Shown: positions 1-7,770 of the stretch, piece after piece | How the letters are laid out: each line of letters opens with the position of its first letter | Position numbering within the stretch: the first letter of the stretch is position 1 | Source: DASUFZ01 sp035541475 | GTDB lineage: Bacteria; Myxococcota_A; UBA9160; SMWR01 | DNA length: 16,265 nucleotides | Reading direction: 5' to 3' | Assembly (NCBI GenBank): GCA_035541475.1 | Contig: DATKND010000145.1 | Span: 1-16,265, forward strand | Translations under genes and position numbers: made by a program | Notes under the pieces: model-generated | Seen by the model: only the letters and a program-made list of their open reading frames with translations | Told to the model about the DNA's origin: nothing | Database searches by the model: none

Positions 1-2
1 TC

Positions 3-929
3 CCGCGCGCTGAGCTGCGCGCGCTGGTGCGGCGCGGACGCCTGCTCGCGGCGCTGCGTCTGGCGCGGGGCTTCCTGCGCGAGCTGCGCGCTGCACGCTT
101 CGAGGTCGCGATCGACGCACAGAGCAACCTGCGCTCGAGCCTGCTGGCGCGCCTCTCGGGCGCGCGCCGCCGCATCGGCTTCGCGCCACCCTATACCAAG
201 GAGAAGGCGCACTGGCTCACGACGGACCGCGTGGTCGCGCCGCGCGGCGGTCAGCTGAAGCTCGAGCGCAACCTCGCGCTGCTCGTTGCCCTCGGCATCG
301 ACGGACGCGGCGCCGTCCCGCGGCTCGCCGTGCCGGATGAGGCGCGCGCGGCGGCGCGCGCCTTCCGCGCGGGAGTCTGCGCCGGCGAGCTCGTCGCGCT
401 GCATCCGGGTGTCTCGGGATTCGGCGCGATCAAGCAGTGGGCGCCGGAGCGGTTCGCCGGGCTCGCGCGGCGGCTCTTCGCGGAGCGCGGCACGCGCTGC
501 GTGGTCACGTGGGGTCCGGGCGAGCGCGAGCTCGGCGAGAGCATCGCGGCGGCCTCCGGCGGCGCGGCCTTCCTCGCGCCCGAGACGCGCTCGCTGCAGG
601 AGCTCGCGGCGCTGTACGAGGTCTGCGACGCGGTGGTCGGAGGCGACACCGGGCCGATCCATCTGGCGGCGGCGCTCGGCGTGCCGGTGGTCGGTCTCTA
701 CGGTCCGAAGGACCCCGCGATCTACGCGCCCTTCGACACGCGGCGCGGGCGCGCGTCCCAGACGGTCTGGAAGCAGGTGCACTGCAGCCCGTGCCGGCTC
801 CGCCGCTGCGACGACGTGATCTGCATGCCGGCGATCGAGGTCGAGGACGTGACCCGCGCGCTCGCGCGCGCGCTCGCCGACGAATCCGGCGAAGCGGCGC
901 TCGCGGCCGGCGCGTTGGCGCGAGGTTAG
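3..929 (+). CDS. LPS heptosyltransferase / glycosyltransferase family 9, 5' truncated by window edge
   Basis: The protein matches glycosyltransferase family 9, whose members move ADP-heptose onto the inner core of lipopolysaccharide at the cytoplasmic face of the inner membrane. Visible family signatures are the HPGVS segment followed by KQWAPERFAGLA in the middle of the protein, the nucleotide-sugar loop GGDTGPIHLAAALGVPVVG, and a C-terminal Cys-rich tail (CSPCRLRRCDDVICMP) typical of heptosyltransferases. The reading frame is open to the left edge. The usual N-terminal strand and glycine loop (about 60 residues) are missing, so the true start lies outside the window and the GTG at 27 is probably internal. 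The next gene begins 2 bp after the stop, suggesting co-transcription. WaaC, WaaF and other subtypes cannot be told apart from this part. Confidence 0.9.
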   Translation, partial: PRAELRALVRRGRLLAALRLARGFLRELRAARFEVAIDAQSNLRSSLLARLSGARRRIGFAPPYTKEKAHWLTTDRVVAPRGGQLKLERNLALLVALGIDGRGAVPRLAVPDEARAAARAFRAGVCAGELVALHPGVSGFGAIKQWAPERFAGLARRLFAERGTRCVVTWGPGERELGESIAAASGGAAFLAPETRSLQELAALYEVCDAVVGGDTGPIHLAAALGVPVVGLYGPKDPAIYAPFDTRRGRASQTVWKQVHCSPCRLRRCDDVICMPAIEVEDVTRALARALADESGEAALAAGALARG

Positions 930-931
930 TC

Positions 932-1876
932 GTGGCGCGACGCCGGCAGCCTCCGCCGCTCGACCTCGCGAAGGCGCGCGCGCTGCCGCTCGCCGCGCGC
1001 GAGAACAAGGTCGACCTGTCGGGCTTCCGCGCGCCGGCGCCGCCCGACGCGTCGGCCGCCGCGCTGCTCGACTCGCTGCCGGACTTCCTCGGCGCGCGCG
1101 CGCTGCGCGAGCTCGCGCGCCGCGTCGCGCGCTCGCACCGCTCCGGCGCGCACGTGGTCCTCGCGATGGGCGGTCACATCGTGAAGGTCGGCTGCGGCCC
1201 GATCGCGATCGACCTGATCGAGCGCGGCGTCGTCAGCGCGCTCTGCGTGAACGGAGCGTTCGCGATCCACGACTACGAGGTCGCGCTGCAGGGCGCGACG
1301 AGCGAGGTGGTCGAGCGCACGATCCGCGACGGCAGCTTCGGCTTCGCCGAGGAGCCGGCGCAGGCCTTCGCGCAGGCCTGCGCCCGCGGCGCGCGCGAGC
1401 AGATCGGGCTCGGGCGCGCGCTCGCGGAGGCCGCGGCGAAGCTGCCGCACGCGCGCCACTCGATGCTCGCGGCCTGCGCGCGCGCCGACATCCCGCTGAC
1501 GGTGCACGTCGGGCTCGGCACCGACACCGTGCACATGCACGCCGCGTTCTCCGGCGCGGACGCCGGAGAGGCCTCGCACATCGACTTCCGCATCGCTGCG
1601 GCGATCGCGACGGAGCTCGAGGGCGGCACCTGGATCAACGTCGGCTCGGCGGTCGTGATGCCGGAGGTGTTCCTCAAGCTGGTGTCGATCGCGCGCAATC
1701 TCGGGCATCCGCTCGAGGACGTCGTCGCCGCGAATCTCGACATGCAGCGCCACTACCGCACCGACGCGAACGTGATCGGCCGGCCCGTCTCGCGCGGAAT
1801 CGAGGTGCTCGGCCACCACGAGATCAACCTGCCGCTCCTCCGGCAGGCGATCCTGGTCGAGCTTGCGCGCGGCTAG
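932..1876 (+). CDS. Deoxyhypusine-synthase-like protein (DHS-fold, function unknown)
   Basis: A 314-residue protein read from GTG 932, chosen because it lies 2 bp after the upstream stop with a GAGG at 922-925; the frame stays open further upstream but only as antisense-like sequence inside the previous gene. Glycine-rich motifs at residues 78-92 (AMGGHIVKVGCGP) and 107-114, then GLGTDTVHMH around 194-203, NVGSAVVMPEVFLK around 236-249 and GHHEINLPLL near the C-terminus resemble bacterial deoxyhypusine-synthase-like proteins (NAD-binding DHS fold). I do not see the KHH active-site lysine segment of true eukaryotic deoxyhypusine synthase, so hypusine formation should not be assumed. The neighbour is a heptosyltransferase, hinting at a cell-envelope link, but that is inference. 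The stop codon overlaps that of the convergent oxidoreductase gene. Confidence 0.6.
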   Translation: MARRRQPPPLDLAKARALPLAARENKVDLSGFRAPAPPDASAAALLDSLPDFLGARALRELARRVARSHRSGAHVVLAMGGHIVKVGCGPIAIDLIERGVVSALCVNGAFAIHDYEVALQGATSEVVERTIRDGSFGFAEEPAQAFAQACARGAREQIGLGRALAEAAAKLPHARHSMLAACARADIPLTVHVGLGTDTVHMHAAFSGADAGEASHIDFRIAAAIATELEGGTWINVGSAVVMPEVFLKLVSIARNLGHPLEDVVAANLDMQRHYRTDANVIGRPVSRGIEVLGHHEINLPLLRQAILVELARG

Positions 1877-2856
1877 GCGGCGCGCGGCGCGACGATGACC
1901 TTGCCGTAGCTCTCGCGGCCGCCGAGGGCGGCCAGCGCAGCCGGCACCTCCTCGAGCGGATAACGCCCGTAGATCACCGGCCGGATCTGCCCCTTGGCAA
2001 ACATCGCGAAGAGCGCGTCCATCACCTCGCCGATGCGCTTCGGATCCTTCTGCGCGTGCGCGCCCCAGTGCAGTCCCGTCACCGCGATGTTCTTCAGCAG
2101 GATGCGGTTGGCCTGGATCGACGGGATCTTGCCGGAGGCGAAGCCGATGATGACGAGCCGACCGTTCCACGCGATGCACTTGAGGCTCTGGTCGGTGATC
2201 TCGCCGCCGACCGAGTCGTAGATCACGTCGGCGCCGCGTCCCTGTGTCAGCTCCTGCACGCGCGCGACGAAGTCGTCCGCGCGGTAGTCGATGCAGACCT
2301 CCGCGCCCTCGCGCCGCGCGACGTCGCACTTGTCCGCGCCGCCGGCCGTCCCGATCACGCGCGCGCCGAGCGCGCGCCCGATCTGCACCGCCGCGCTGCC
2401 CACGCCGCCGGCCGCCGCGTGCACGAGCAAGGTCTCGCCGGCGCGAAGATTGCCGCGGTCGACGAGGCCCGCGTACGAGGTCGGATAGATGATGGGGAGC
2501 GCGGCGCCCTCCTCGAACGACATCTCCTCGGGCAGCGCGTAGGCGCTGCGCGCCGACACGACGCACTCCTCGGCGAAGCCGCCGAGGCCGTTCGAGGCGA
2601 GCACGCGGTCGCCGACCGCGAAGCGGCGCACGTCCGGCGCGACCTCGCGCACGACGCCGGCGATCTCGGCGCCCGGCACGAACGGGAAGGGCGGCTTCAC
2701 CTGGTAGCGGCCCTGCACCATCAGGATGTCGAAGAAGTTGCAGCCTGCCGCGCGCACCTCGACTCGCAGCGAGCCGGGCATCAGCGGCGTCGACGGCATC
2801 TCGCGCACCGCGAGGTCGGTGGGTTCCATGAAGCGATCGACGACGATGGCCCGCAT
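1873..2856 (-). CDS. NADPH:quinone oxidoreductase family protein (zinc-free MDR)
   Basis: A 327-residue medium-chain dehydrogenase/reductase of the quinone oxidoreductase (zeta-crystallin) type, normal in length. The N-terminal GroES-like part carries GCNFFDILMVQGRY (about 38-51) and PFVPGAEIAGVV (58-69). The Rossmann part begins with the NADP-binding loop HAAAGGVGSAAVQIG (146-160). The structural and catalytic zinc ligands of alcohol dehydrogenases are absent, as expected for this subfamily, which reduces quinones or enoyl/enone substrates with NADPH. The ATG at 2856 is the natural family start, although no Shine-Dalgarno precedes it; an in-frame extension further upstream would run antisense to the M20 gene and is not believed. 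It is divergent from the M20 gene with 51 bp between them, and its stop codon overlaps that of the DHS-like gene. Confidence 0.93.
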   Translation of the reverse strand: MRAIVVDRFMEPTDLAVREMPSTPLMPGSLRVEVRAAGCNFFDILMVQGRYQVKPPFPFVPGAEIAGVVREVAPDVRRFAVGDRVLASNGLGGFAEECVVSARSAYALPEEMSFEEGAALPIIYPTSYAGLVDRGNLRAGETLLVHAAAGGVGSAAVQIGRALGARVIGTAGGADKCDVARREGAEVCIDYRADDFVARVQELTQGRGADVIYDSVGGEITDQSLKCIAWNGRLVIIGFASGKIPSIQANRILLKNIAVTGLHWGAHAQKDPKRIGEVMDALFAMFAKGQIRPVIYGRYPLEEVPAALAALGGRESYGKVIVAPRAA

Positions 2857-2907
2857 GCGGCGTACGTTCGCAGCTACACTGGCCGCGCGCAAAAGGCGGA
2901 GGATCGG

Positions 2908-4086
2908 ATGGACGTCGCGGCACTGAAACGTCGCGTGTGCGAGGCCGTCGATGCGATGGAGCGCGAGCTGCTGCGCCTCTCGCGCGCGATCCACGCGAAG
3001 CCCGAGCTCGCCTTCGAGGAGCACGCCGCGAAGAACCTGCTCGTCGACGCCGTGCGCAAGGCCGGCCTCGAGATCGAGGCGGGCGCCTACGGACTCGAGA
3101 CCGCCTTCGCGAGCGAATTCGGCTCGCGCGGCGCCTGCGTCGCCGTGCTCGCCGAGTACGACGCGCTGCCCGAGATCGGCCACGGCTGCGGCCACAACCT
3201 GATCGCGGCCGCCGGCGTCGGCGCCGGGCTCGCGCTCGCGTCGCTCGGCTCCGAGCTGCCGGGCCGCGTGCGCCTGCTTGGCACGCCGGCCGAGGAGCGC
3301 GGCTGCGGCAAGGAGCTGATGGCGCGGCGCGGCGCGCTCGACGGCGTCGACGCGGCGCTGATGATCCACCCGGCGAGCGTCAACCTCGTGACGATGCCGT
3401 GCGTGTGCCTGGCCGAGCTCGACGTCGTGTACCGCGGTCGCTCCGCGCACGCCGCGGCGATGCCGGAGCGCGGTGTCAACGCGCTCGACGCGCTGGTCCT
3501 CGCGTATCAGGGCGTCGCGGCGCTGCGTCAGCACATCCGCCCGACGGAGCGCATCCACGGGATCATCACCGACGGCGGACAGGCGCCGAACGTCGTGCCC
3601 GACCGCGCGGCCGGTCGCTTCTACGTGCGCGCGGCGTCGTCGGCCGAGCTCGACGCGCTGAAGCGTCGGGTCGAGGGTTGCTTCCGCGCGGGTGCTTCCG
3701 CCACCGGCGCCGAGCTCGAGCTCTGCTGGGGTGAGGCCGACTACCTCGACATCCGCTTCAACGAGCCGCTCGCGAGCGCCTTCCGCGCCAACGCCGAGCG
3801 ACTCGGCCGCGTGTTCTTCCCGATGGACAAGCTGCCGGCGGGCCTCCAGGGCAGCACGGACATGGGCAACGTCTCCCAGCGCGTGCCGTCGATCCATCCG
3901 ATGCTCGCGTCCGCGCCGCTCCACTGCACGATCCACAACGCCGAGTTCGCGACCTGGGCGGCCTCGGAGATGGGCGACGCGGCCGCGCTCGACGGCGCGA
4001 AGGCGCTCGCGATGACGGCGCTCGACTTCCTGTGCGACGAGGCGCTGCGGGCGCGCGTGCGCAGCGCCTTCGAGGCCGGGGCTTGA
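2908..4086 (+). CDS. M20 family amidohydrolase/dipeptidase (PM20D2/AbgB-like)
   Basis: A 392-residue zinc amidohydrolase. The ATG at 2908 has a good ribosome binding site (GGCGGAGGA, 2895-2903). Metal and active-site signatures are AEYDALPEIGHGCGHN (82-97, with Cys94 and His96), GTPAEERG (125-132, glutamate pair 129-130), MIHP (His154) and a C-terminal CTIHNAEFA histidine. The dimerisation-domain sequence GRSAHAAAMPERGVNALDA and the GIITDGGQAPNVVPD segment are close to the PM20D2/AbgB group, which hydrolyses N-acyl amino acids or unusual dipeptides such as beta-alanyl-lysine and p-aminobenzoyl-glutamate. The exact substrate cannot be read from sequence. It is followed by a gamma-carbonic-anhydrase-like gene whose TTG start overlaps its TGA stop. 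Confidence 0.93.
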   Translation: MDVAALKRRVCEAVDAMERELLRLSRAIHAKPELAFEEHAAKNLLVDAVRKAGLEIEAGAYGLETAFASEFGSRGACVAVLAEYDALPEIGHGCGHNLIAAAGVGAGLALASLGSELPGRVRLLGTPAEERGCGKELMARRGALDGVDAALMIHPASVNLVTMPCVCLAELDVVYRGRSAHAAAMPERGVNALDALVLAYQGVAALRQHIRPTERIHGIITDGGQAPNVVPDRAAGRFYVRAASSAELDALKRRVEGCFRAGASATGAELELCWGEADYLDIRFNEPLASAFRANAERLGRVFFPMDKLPAGLQGSTDMGNVSQRVPSIHPMLASAPLHCTIHNAEFATWAASEMGDAAALDGAKALAMTALDFLCDEALRARVRSAFEAGA

Positions 4087-4652
4087 ACGAGCTCGTCCGG
4101 ATCCACGAGACCGCATTCCTGGCCGACAGCGCCCGCGTGTACGGAAAGGTCGAGCTCGCCGAGGGCGTCTCGCTCTGGCACCACGTGGTGATGCGCGCCG
4201 AGTGCCAGCAGATCCGCGTCGGGCGCATGACGAACGTGCAGGACTTCGTGATGGTGCACGTGGGCTACGACGATCCGACTGCGATCGGCGAGTTCTGCTC
4301 GATCGCGCACCACGCGACGGTGCACGGCTGCACGATCGAGGACCACTGCCTCGTCGGCGTCGGCGCGGTGGTGATGGACGGCGCGGTGGTCGGCCGCGGC
4401 TCGATCGTGGCAGGCGGCGCCGTCGTGACCGAAGGCAAGAGGTTCGCCCCGGGCTCGATCCTGGCCGGTGTTCCCGCGAAGGTGATCGCTTCGCGCGACA
4501 GCGCGCGCGAGAACCGGCTCAACGCCTGGCTCTACCACCGCAACGCCTCGTTCACGCGCCGCGGCGAGTACCGCGCCTGGGACGGCCCGGAGTTCGAGGC
4601 GTGGCGACGAGCGAAGCTCGCCGAGATCGAGTCCGACCGCGATCTCGCTTAG
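4083..4652 (+). CDS. Gamma-carbonic anhydrase-like hexapeptide-repeat protein
   Basis: A 189-residue left-handed beta-helix protein. TTG 4083 is chosen because it overlaps the upstream TGA (TTGA), the protein then begins like family members (NELVRIHETAFLADSARVYG), and a purine-rich GAGGCCGGGG lies just upstream; any longer start would lie inside the M20 gene. Hexapeptide turns run from about residue 12 to 135. Carbonic-anhydrase-type residues are present: Arg38, Gln53-Asp54 in NVQDF, and three histidine zinc ligands at His59 (MVH), His76 (AHHATVHG) and His81. The position usually occupied by the second acidic residue in RxD reads RxE (Glu40). Family members hydrate CO2 or act as acyl/nucleotide-binding scaffolds, so activity is plausible but not proven. 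Only 2 bp separate it from the convergent acyl-CoA ligase stop. Confidence 0.88.
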   Translation: MNELVRIHETAFLADSARVYGKVELAEGVSLWHHVVMRAECQQIRVGRMTNVQDFVMVHVGYDDPTAIGEFCSIAHHATVHGCTIEDHCLVGVGAVVMDGAVVGRGSIVAGGAVVTEGKRFAPGSILAGVPAKVIASRDSARENRLNAWLYHRNASFTRRGEYRAWDGPEFEAWRRAKLAEIESDRDLA

Positions 4653-4654
4653 AG

Positions 4655-6208
4655 CTACACCCGGATGGTTCGGTCCTTCCAGAACGGCTCGCGCAGGGTG
4701 CGCTTCAGGATCTTCCCCGAGCCCGTGCGCGGCAGCTCGTCCATGAACGAGATGGAACGCGGCACCTTGTAGCCGGCGAGGTGCTTGCGCGCGAAGTCGA
4801 TCACGTCGCCCTCGGCGACCGACGCGCCCGGCTGCGCCACCACGACCGCGTGCACGCTCTCGCCCCACTCCTCGGACGGGATGCCGAAGACCGCGACGTC
4901 GAGGACGGCCGGGTGGTGCTCGAGCGCCGCCTCGATCTCCGCCGGATAGATGTTCATGCCGCCGGAGATGATCATGTCCTTCTTGCGGTCGCAGATGTAG
5001 TAGAAGCCCTCTTCGTCGAAGTAGGCCACGTCGCCGACGGTCTGCCAGCCGTCGCGGCGGTCGGCCTCGAACTTCTCGTGGTTCTTGTAGTAGGTGTCGA
5101 AGACCGACGGGCTGCGGACGAAGAGCTCACCCGGCGCGTGGGGCTTCTCGACGCGGCGCCCTTCCTCGTCGAAGAGCGCGATCTCGACGCCGGGCGCCGC
5201 GCGCCCGCACGATCCGGGCTTGCGGCGCTGGTCCTCGGGGCGCAGCACCGTGTCGACGCCGAGCTCCGTCGAGCCGTAGACCTCGAAGAGCGAGTCCTCG
5301 GGGAAGATGCCGAGGTAGAGCTCCTTCAGCGCGTACGACCACGGCGCGGCATTGGCGATCATCCGCCGCATCGACGACACGTCGTAACGTCGCCGCGTCG
5401 CCTCCGGCAAATTGCAGACCATGCGGATCGGCGTCGGCGCGGAGAAGGTGGTGCTGACGCGGTAGCGCTCGACGAGCCGGAGCCAGTCCTCCGCGTCGAA
5501 GCGGCGCTGGAGCACCACCGTGTTGGACAGGAGCTGCGAGACGTTCATGAAGCCGCCGGGACCCGAGTGATAGAGCGGTCCGGTGGTCAGGTAGACGTCG
5601 TCGGGCACGTAGCCGATGTGCGCGATCAGGCGCCGCACCTGCTCCGGATCGCCGGTGCCGCGTCGCAGCGCGCCCTTCGGCTTCCCGGTCGTGCCGGACG
5701 TGTAGATCATCGTGGCCGCGGGGCCCTGCGCCGACTCCGAGGCGGGCTCGCGGTCGTCCGCGCCGGTCAGGAAGTCGTCGGCCGCGATCGTGCCGGCGGG
5801 CGCCGGGCCGCCGTACACCACGATGCGGCGGACCTTCGGCGTGCGCGTGCGCACCTCGCACAGCAGCGCGGCCGACTCCGCGTCCACCCACACGAGCTCG
5901 GCGTCGCAGTCGTCGATCACGAAGGCCGCCTCGTCGGCGGTGAGGCGGTAGTTGAGCGGCACCGCGGTGGCGCGGAGCTTGCGCGCGGCGTTCATCATGC
6001 GGACCACGCCGAACGAGTTCATGCCGCACCACACGACCTTCGCGCCGGGCGCGAGGCCGTCGTCGCGCAGCGCGTTGGCCAGCACGTTCACCGAGGCGTT
6101 CAGCTCCGCGAAGCTCCACCGAGCGACGGGCTTTCCGGGCCGATCCTCGATCAGCGCGAGCTTATCGGGGACGCGGGCGGCGATCTGGGCGAGCGGGTCC
6201 GTGGCCAT
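4655..6208 (-). CDS. Acyl-CoA ligase (AMP-dependent synthetase/ligase family)
   Basis: A 517-residue ANL-superfamily enzyme, the usual length for an acyl-CoA ligase, which activates a carboxylic acid to acyl-adenylate and then to the CoA thioester. The ATP loop MIYTSGTTGKPKG is at 167-179, the VYGSTELG motif near 310, GDVAYFDEEGFYYICDRKKD with the following ISGGMNIYPAEIE in the hinge region, and PRTGSGKILKR with the catalytic lysine near the C-terminus. The ATG at 6208 has a GGAGGA ribosome binding site at 6214-6219. It is the last gene of a minus-strand cluster, directly downstream of a TetR regulator, an arrangement often seen when the regulator responds to an acyl-CoA or fatty acid. The chain-length or aromatic specificity cannot be read from sequence. 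Confidence 0.95.
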   Translation of the reverse strand: MATDPLAQIAARVPDKLALIEDRPGKPVARWSFAELNASVNVLANALRDDGLAPGAKVVWCGMNSFGVVRMMNAARKLRATAVPLNYRLTADEAAFVIDDCDAELVWVDAESAALLCEVRTRTPKVRRIVVYGGPAPAGTIAADDFLTGADDREPASESAQGPAATMIYTSGTTGKPKGALRRGTGDPEQVRRLIAHIGYVPDDVYLTTGPLYHSGPGGFMNVSQLLSNTVVLQRRFDAEDWLRLVERYRVSTTFSAPTPIRMVCNLPEATRRRYDVSSMRRMIANAAPWSYALKELYLGIFPEDSLFEVYGSTELGVDTVLRPEDQRRKPGSCGRAAPGVEIALFDEEGRRVEKPHAPGELFVRSPSVFDTYYKNHEKFEADRRDGWQTVGDVAYFDEEGFYYICDRKKDMIISGGMNIYPAEIEAALEHHPAVLDVAVFGIPSEEWGESVHAVVVAQPGASVAEGDVIDFARKHLAGYKVPRSISFMDELPRTGSGKILKRTLREPFWKDRTIRV

Positions 6209-6256
6209 CGGGTTCCTCCGCGAGAGCGCGATTCTCCCCGCCGCCGCGGCGGCGCG

Positions 6257-6895
6257 TCAAGCGCGCGCAATGCCGCGGAAGAGCAGCTCGAGGCTCTTGT
6301 CGACCTCGCGCCGGCAGACGTCCTCGGAGGCGAGCCCGTTGGCCCAGGCGATGCGCGCGCCCGAGGCGATGTGGACGATCGCGCGCGCCGAGGCGAGCAC
6401 ATCGACGTCCGGCGCGAGGTCACGGCGGCGCCCGGTCTGGAGGATCTCGGCGAGGAGCCCGATGGTCCGGTCCTGGAGCGCGAGCGCGCGGCGCGCGACC
6501 GGCGCCTCGGGGTAGGTCGTCGCCCGCAGCGCGATCACGGTGAGGTCGGCGTCGGACGCGAGCAGCGCGTGCTGGATCTCGAAGAAGCGGCGGATGCGGT
6601 CGCGCGTCGGCGCGTCGCGGTCGTCGCCCTGGCGGAAGCGGGTCCACGCCTCCTCCTGGAGCTCGGCGAGCTCGAGCACGAGCAGCTCGTGCTTGGTGCG
6701 GACGTGGCGGTAGATCGACGACGCGCCCATGCCCGCGCGCCGCGCGATCTCGCGCAAGGTCGCGTGGTCGAAGCCACGCTCGCGGAAGAGCGAGCGCGCC
6801 GCCTCGCGGATGCGCGCGCGGCTCTTGCGGCCGCGCAGCAGCCGTCCGTCGTCCGGGCGCAGCGGCGCGGACCGGGCCGGGACTCCCGCCTGCAT
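6257..6895 (-). CDS. TetR/AcrR family transcriptional regulator
   Basis: A 212-residue repressor-type protein. The N-terminal helix-turn-helix is clear: RIREAARSLFRERGFDHATL followed by REIARRAGMGASSIYRHVRTKHELL. The C-terminal part is a helical ligand-binding domain without a recognisable ligand signature. I place the start at ATG 6895, one base after the stop of the upstream E2-like gene; a GTG at 6922 would add nine residues and overlap that gene by 26 bp, and neither has a convincing Shine-Dalgarno. It sits between an acyltransferase-like gene and an acyl-CoA ligase on the same strand, 48 bp before the latter, so a role in controlling acyl-CoA metabolism in this cluster is a reasonable guess. 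Confidence 0.92.
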   Translation of the reverse strand: MQAGVPARSAPLRPDDGRLLRGRKSRARIREAARSLFRERGFDHATLREIARRAGMGASSIYRHVRTKHELLVLELAELQEEAWTRFRQGDDRDAPTRDRIRRFFEIQHALLASDADLTVIALRATTYPEAPVARRALALQDRTIGLLAEILQTGRRRDLAPDVDVLASARAIVHIASGARIAWANGLASEDVCRREVDKSLELLFRGIARA

Positions 6896-6896
6896 G

Positions 6897-7736
6897 CTAG
6901 GCGCGTCGGCTCGCCAGCTCACCCGTGCGCAGCAGCAGCAGCTCCGGCTTCTCGAGGCGCTCCCGGATGCCCGCGAGCGTGACGGCCGAATAGATGCCGT
7001 CCTCGACTCGCTCGTCGTAGGTCCAGCAGACCGTCATGCCGCGGCGCCCGTTCGCGCGCGGCTCGATCTTGCCGACGACGCAGAAGATCGAGCAGTTGCC
7101 GTGCTCCCACAGGTGGTGGAAGCCGGCCGGGTGGCCGACCGAGCCGATGTTGCCGAAGAAGATCGAGCAGTTGAGCGGATCGCTGTCGATCATCGCGCGC
7201 GGCAGCATGCCGAAGCGGTCGGCCAGATCGGCGCCGCGCACGAGCAGCGACGTCAGGAACACCGGCAGCCGCAGCAGGAGGTTCGTCTCCTTGTCGGCGG
7301 TCGACTGCACGCCCGCACGCGCGGGGCGCAGCATCCCGTAGATGCCGTCGACCATCTCGTCGAGCGACTCGGTCTCGGGTTCGAAGCGGCGCTTGATCGT
7401 GATCATGCGCGCGCCGTCGGCGATCTCGCGCAGCGCCGAGAACGTCATGTACGCGTCGTGCTTCTGCCAGAGGCGTCCGCCCGCGACGAAGCGGTTGACA
7501 CCAGGACGCAGCACCAGCGCCTGCGAGCAGGCGCGCAGCAGCAGGTGGAAGATCGTGACGGGCCGCTCCGGCGGGCGCTCGCGGTTGTGCTTGTCGAGGA
7601 ACTCGAACGCCGCCTCGAGGTCGAAGTCCTGCGCGAGGTGGAAGACCGAGTCGTTCCGTCGCGGCGAGATGAACGGCATGATGCGGCGCATCGGCGGCAC
7701 GTTCGCGAGCGTCGCGTCGGGTCGTCGTCCGAACAT
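6897..7736 (-). CDS. 2-oxo acid dehydrogenase E2-type acyltransferase domain protein, lipoyl-less, catalytic His replaced
   Basis: A 279-residue protein consisting only of the E2/chloramphenicol-acetyltransferase-type catalytic fold. The ATG at 7736 has a strong AGGAGGA at 7743-7749, which rules out the longer in-frame start at 7790. Recognisable pieces are VTIFHLLLRACSQALVLRP (60-78), a FFGNIGSVG turn (193-201) where E2 proteins have their conserved S/N-G turn, CSIFCVVGKIE (215-225), and DERVEDG at 241-247. The last corresponds to the E2 signature DHRVIDG, so Glu242 replaces the catalytic histidine. There is no lipoyl or peripheral-subunit-binding domain and no E1 or E3 gene nearby, so this is not a dehydrogenase-complex subunit. 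It may be an acyltransferase with another mechanism, an acyl-CoA-binding protein or a pseudoenzyme. It lies between GNAT and TetR genes. Confidence 0.75.
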   Translation of the reverse strand: MFGRRPDATLANVPPMRRIMPFISPRRNDSVFHLAQDFDLEAAFEFLDKHNRERPPERPVTIFHLLLRACSQALVLRPGVNRFVAGGRLWQKHDAYMTFSALREIADGARMITIKRRFEPETESLDEMVDGIYGMLRPARAGVQSTADKETNLLLRLPVFLTSLLVRGADLADRFGMLPRAMIDSDPLNCSIFFGNIGSVGHPAGFHHLWEHGNCSIFCVVGKIEPRANGRRGMTVCWTYDERVEDGIYSAVTLAGIRERLEKPELLLLRTGELASRRA

Positions 7737-7770
7737 TTTCGATCCTCCTCGCAACGGCGGGCAGTGTAAA

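Noticed and set aside
2857..2907. TACACT (2875-2880) as a -10 element for the M20 gene
   Set aside because: No -35 hexamer at a workable distance; kept only as a weak possibility.
926..2923. Minus-strand open frame of 665 codons antisense to the DHS-like gene and in another frame of the oxidoreductase
   Set aside because: Arg/Ala-rich, no family motifs; explained by high GC removing stop codons from shadow frames.
6896..6922. GTG 6922 as start of the TetR gene
   Set aside because: Would overlap the upstream gene by 26 bp and add nine residues without family similarity; no better ribosome binding site than ATG 6895.
4202..6982. Plus-strand open frame of 926 codons
   Set aside because: It spans the gamma-carbonic-anhydrase-like gene in another frame and is antisense to the acyl-CoA ligase and TetR genes; composition is Arg/Asp/Val repeats typical of antisense of GC-rich genes.
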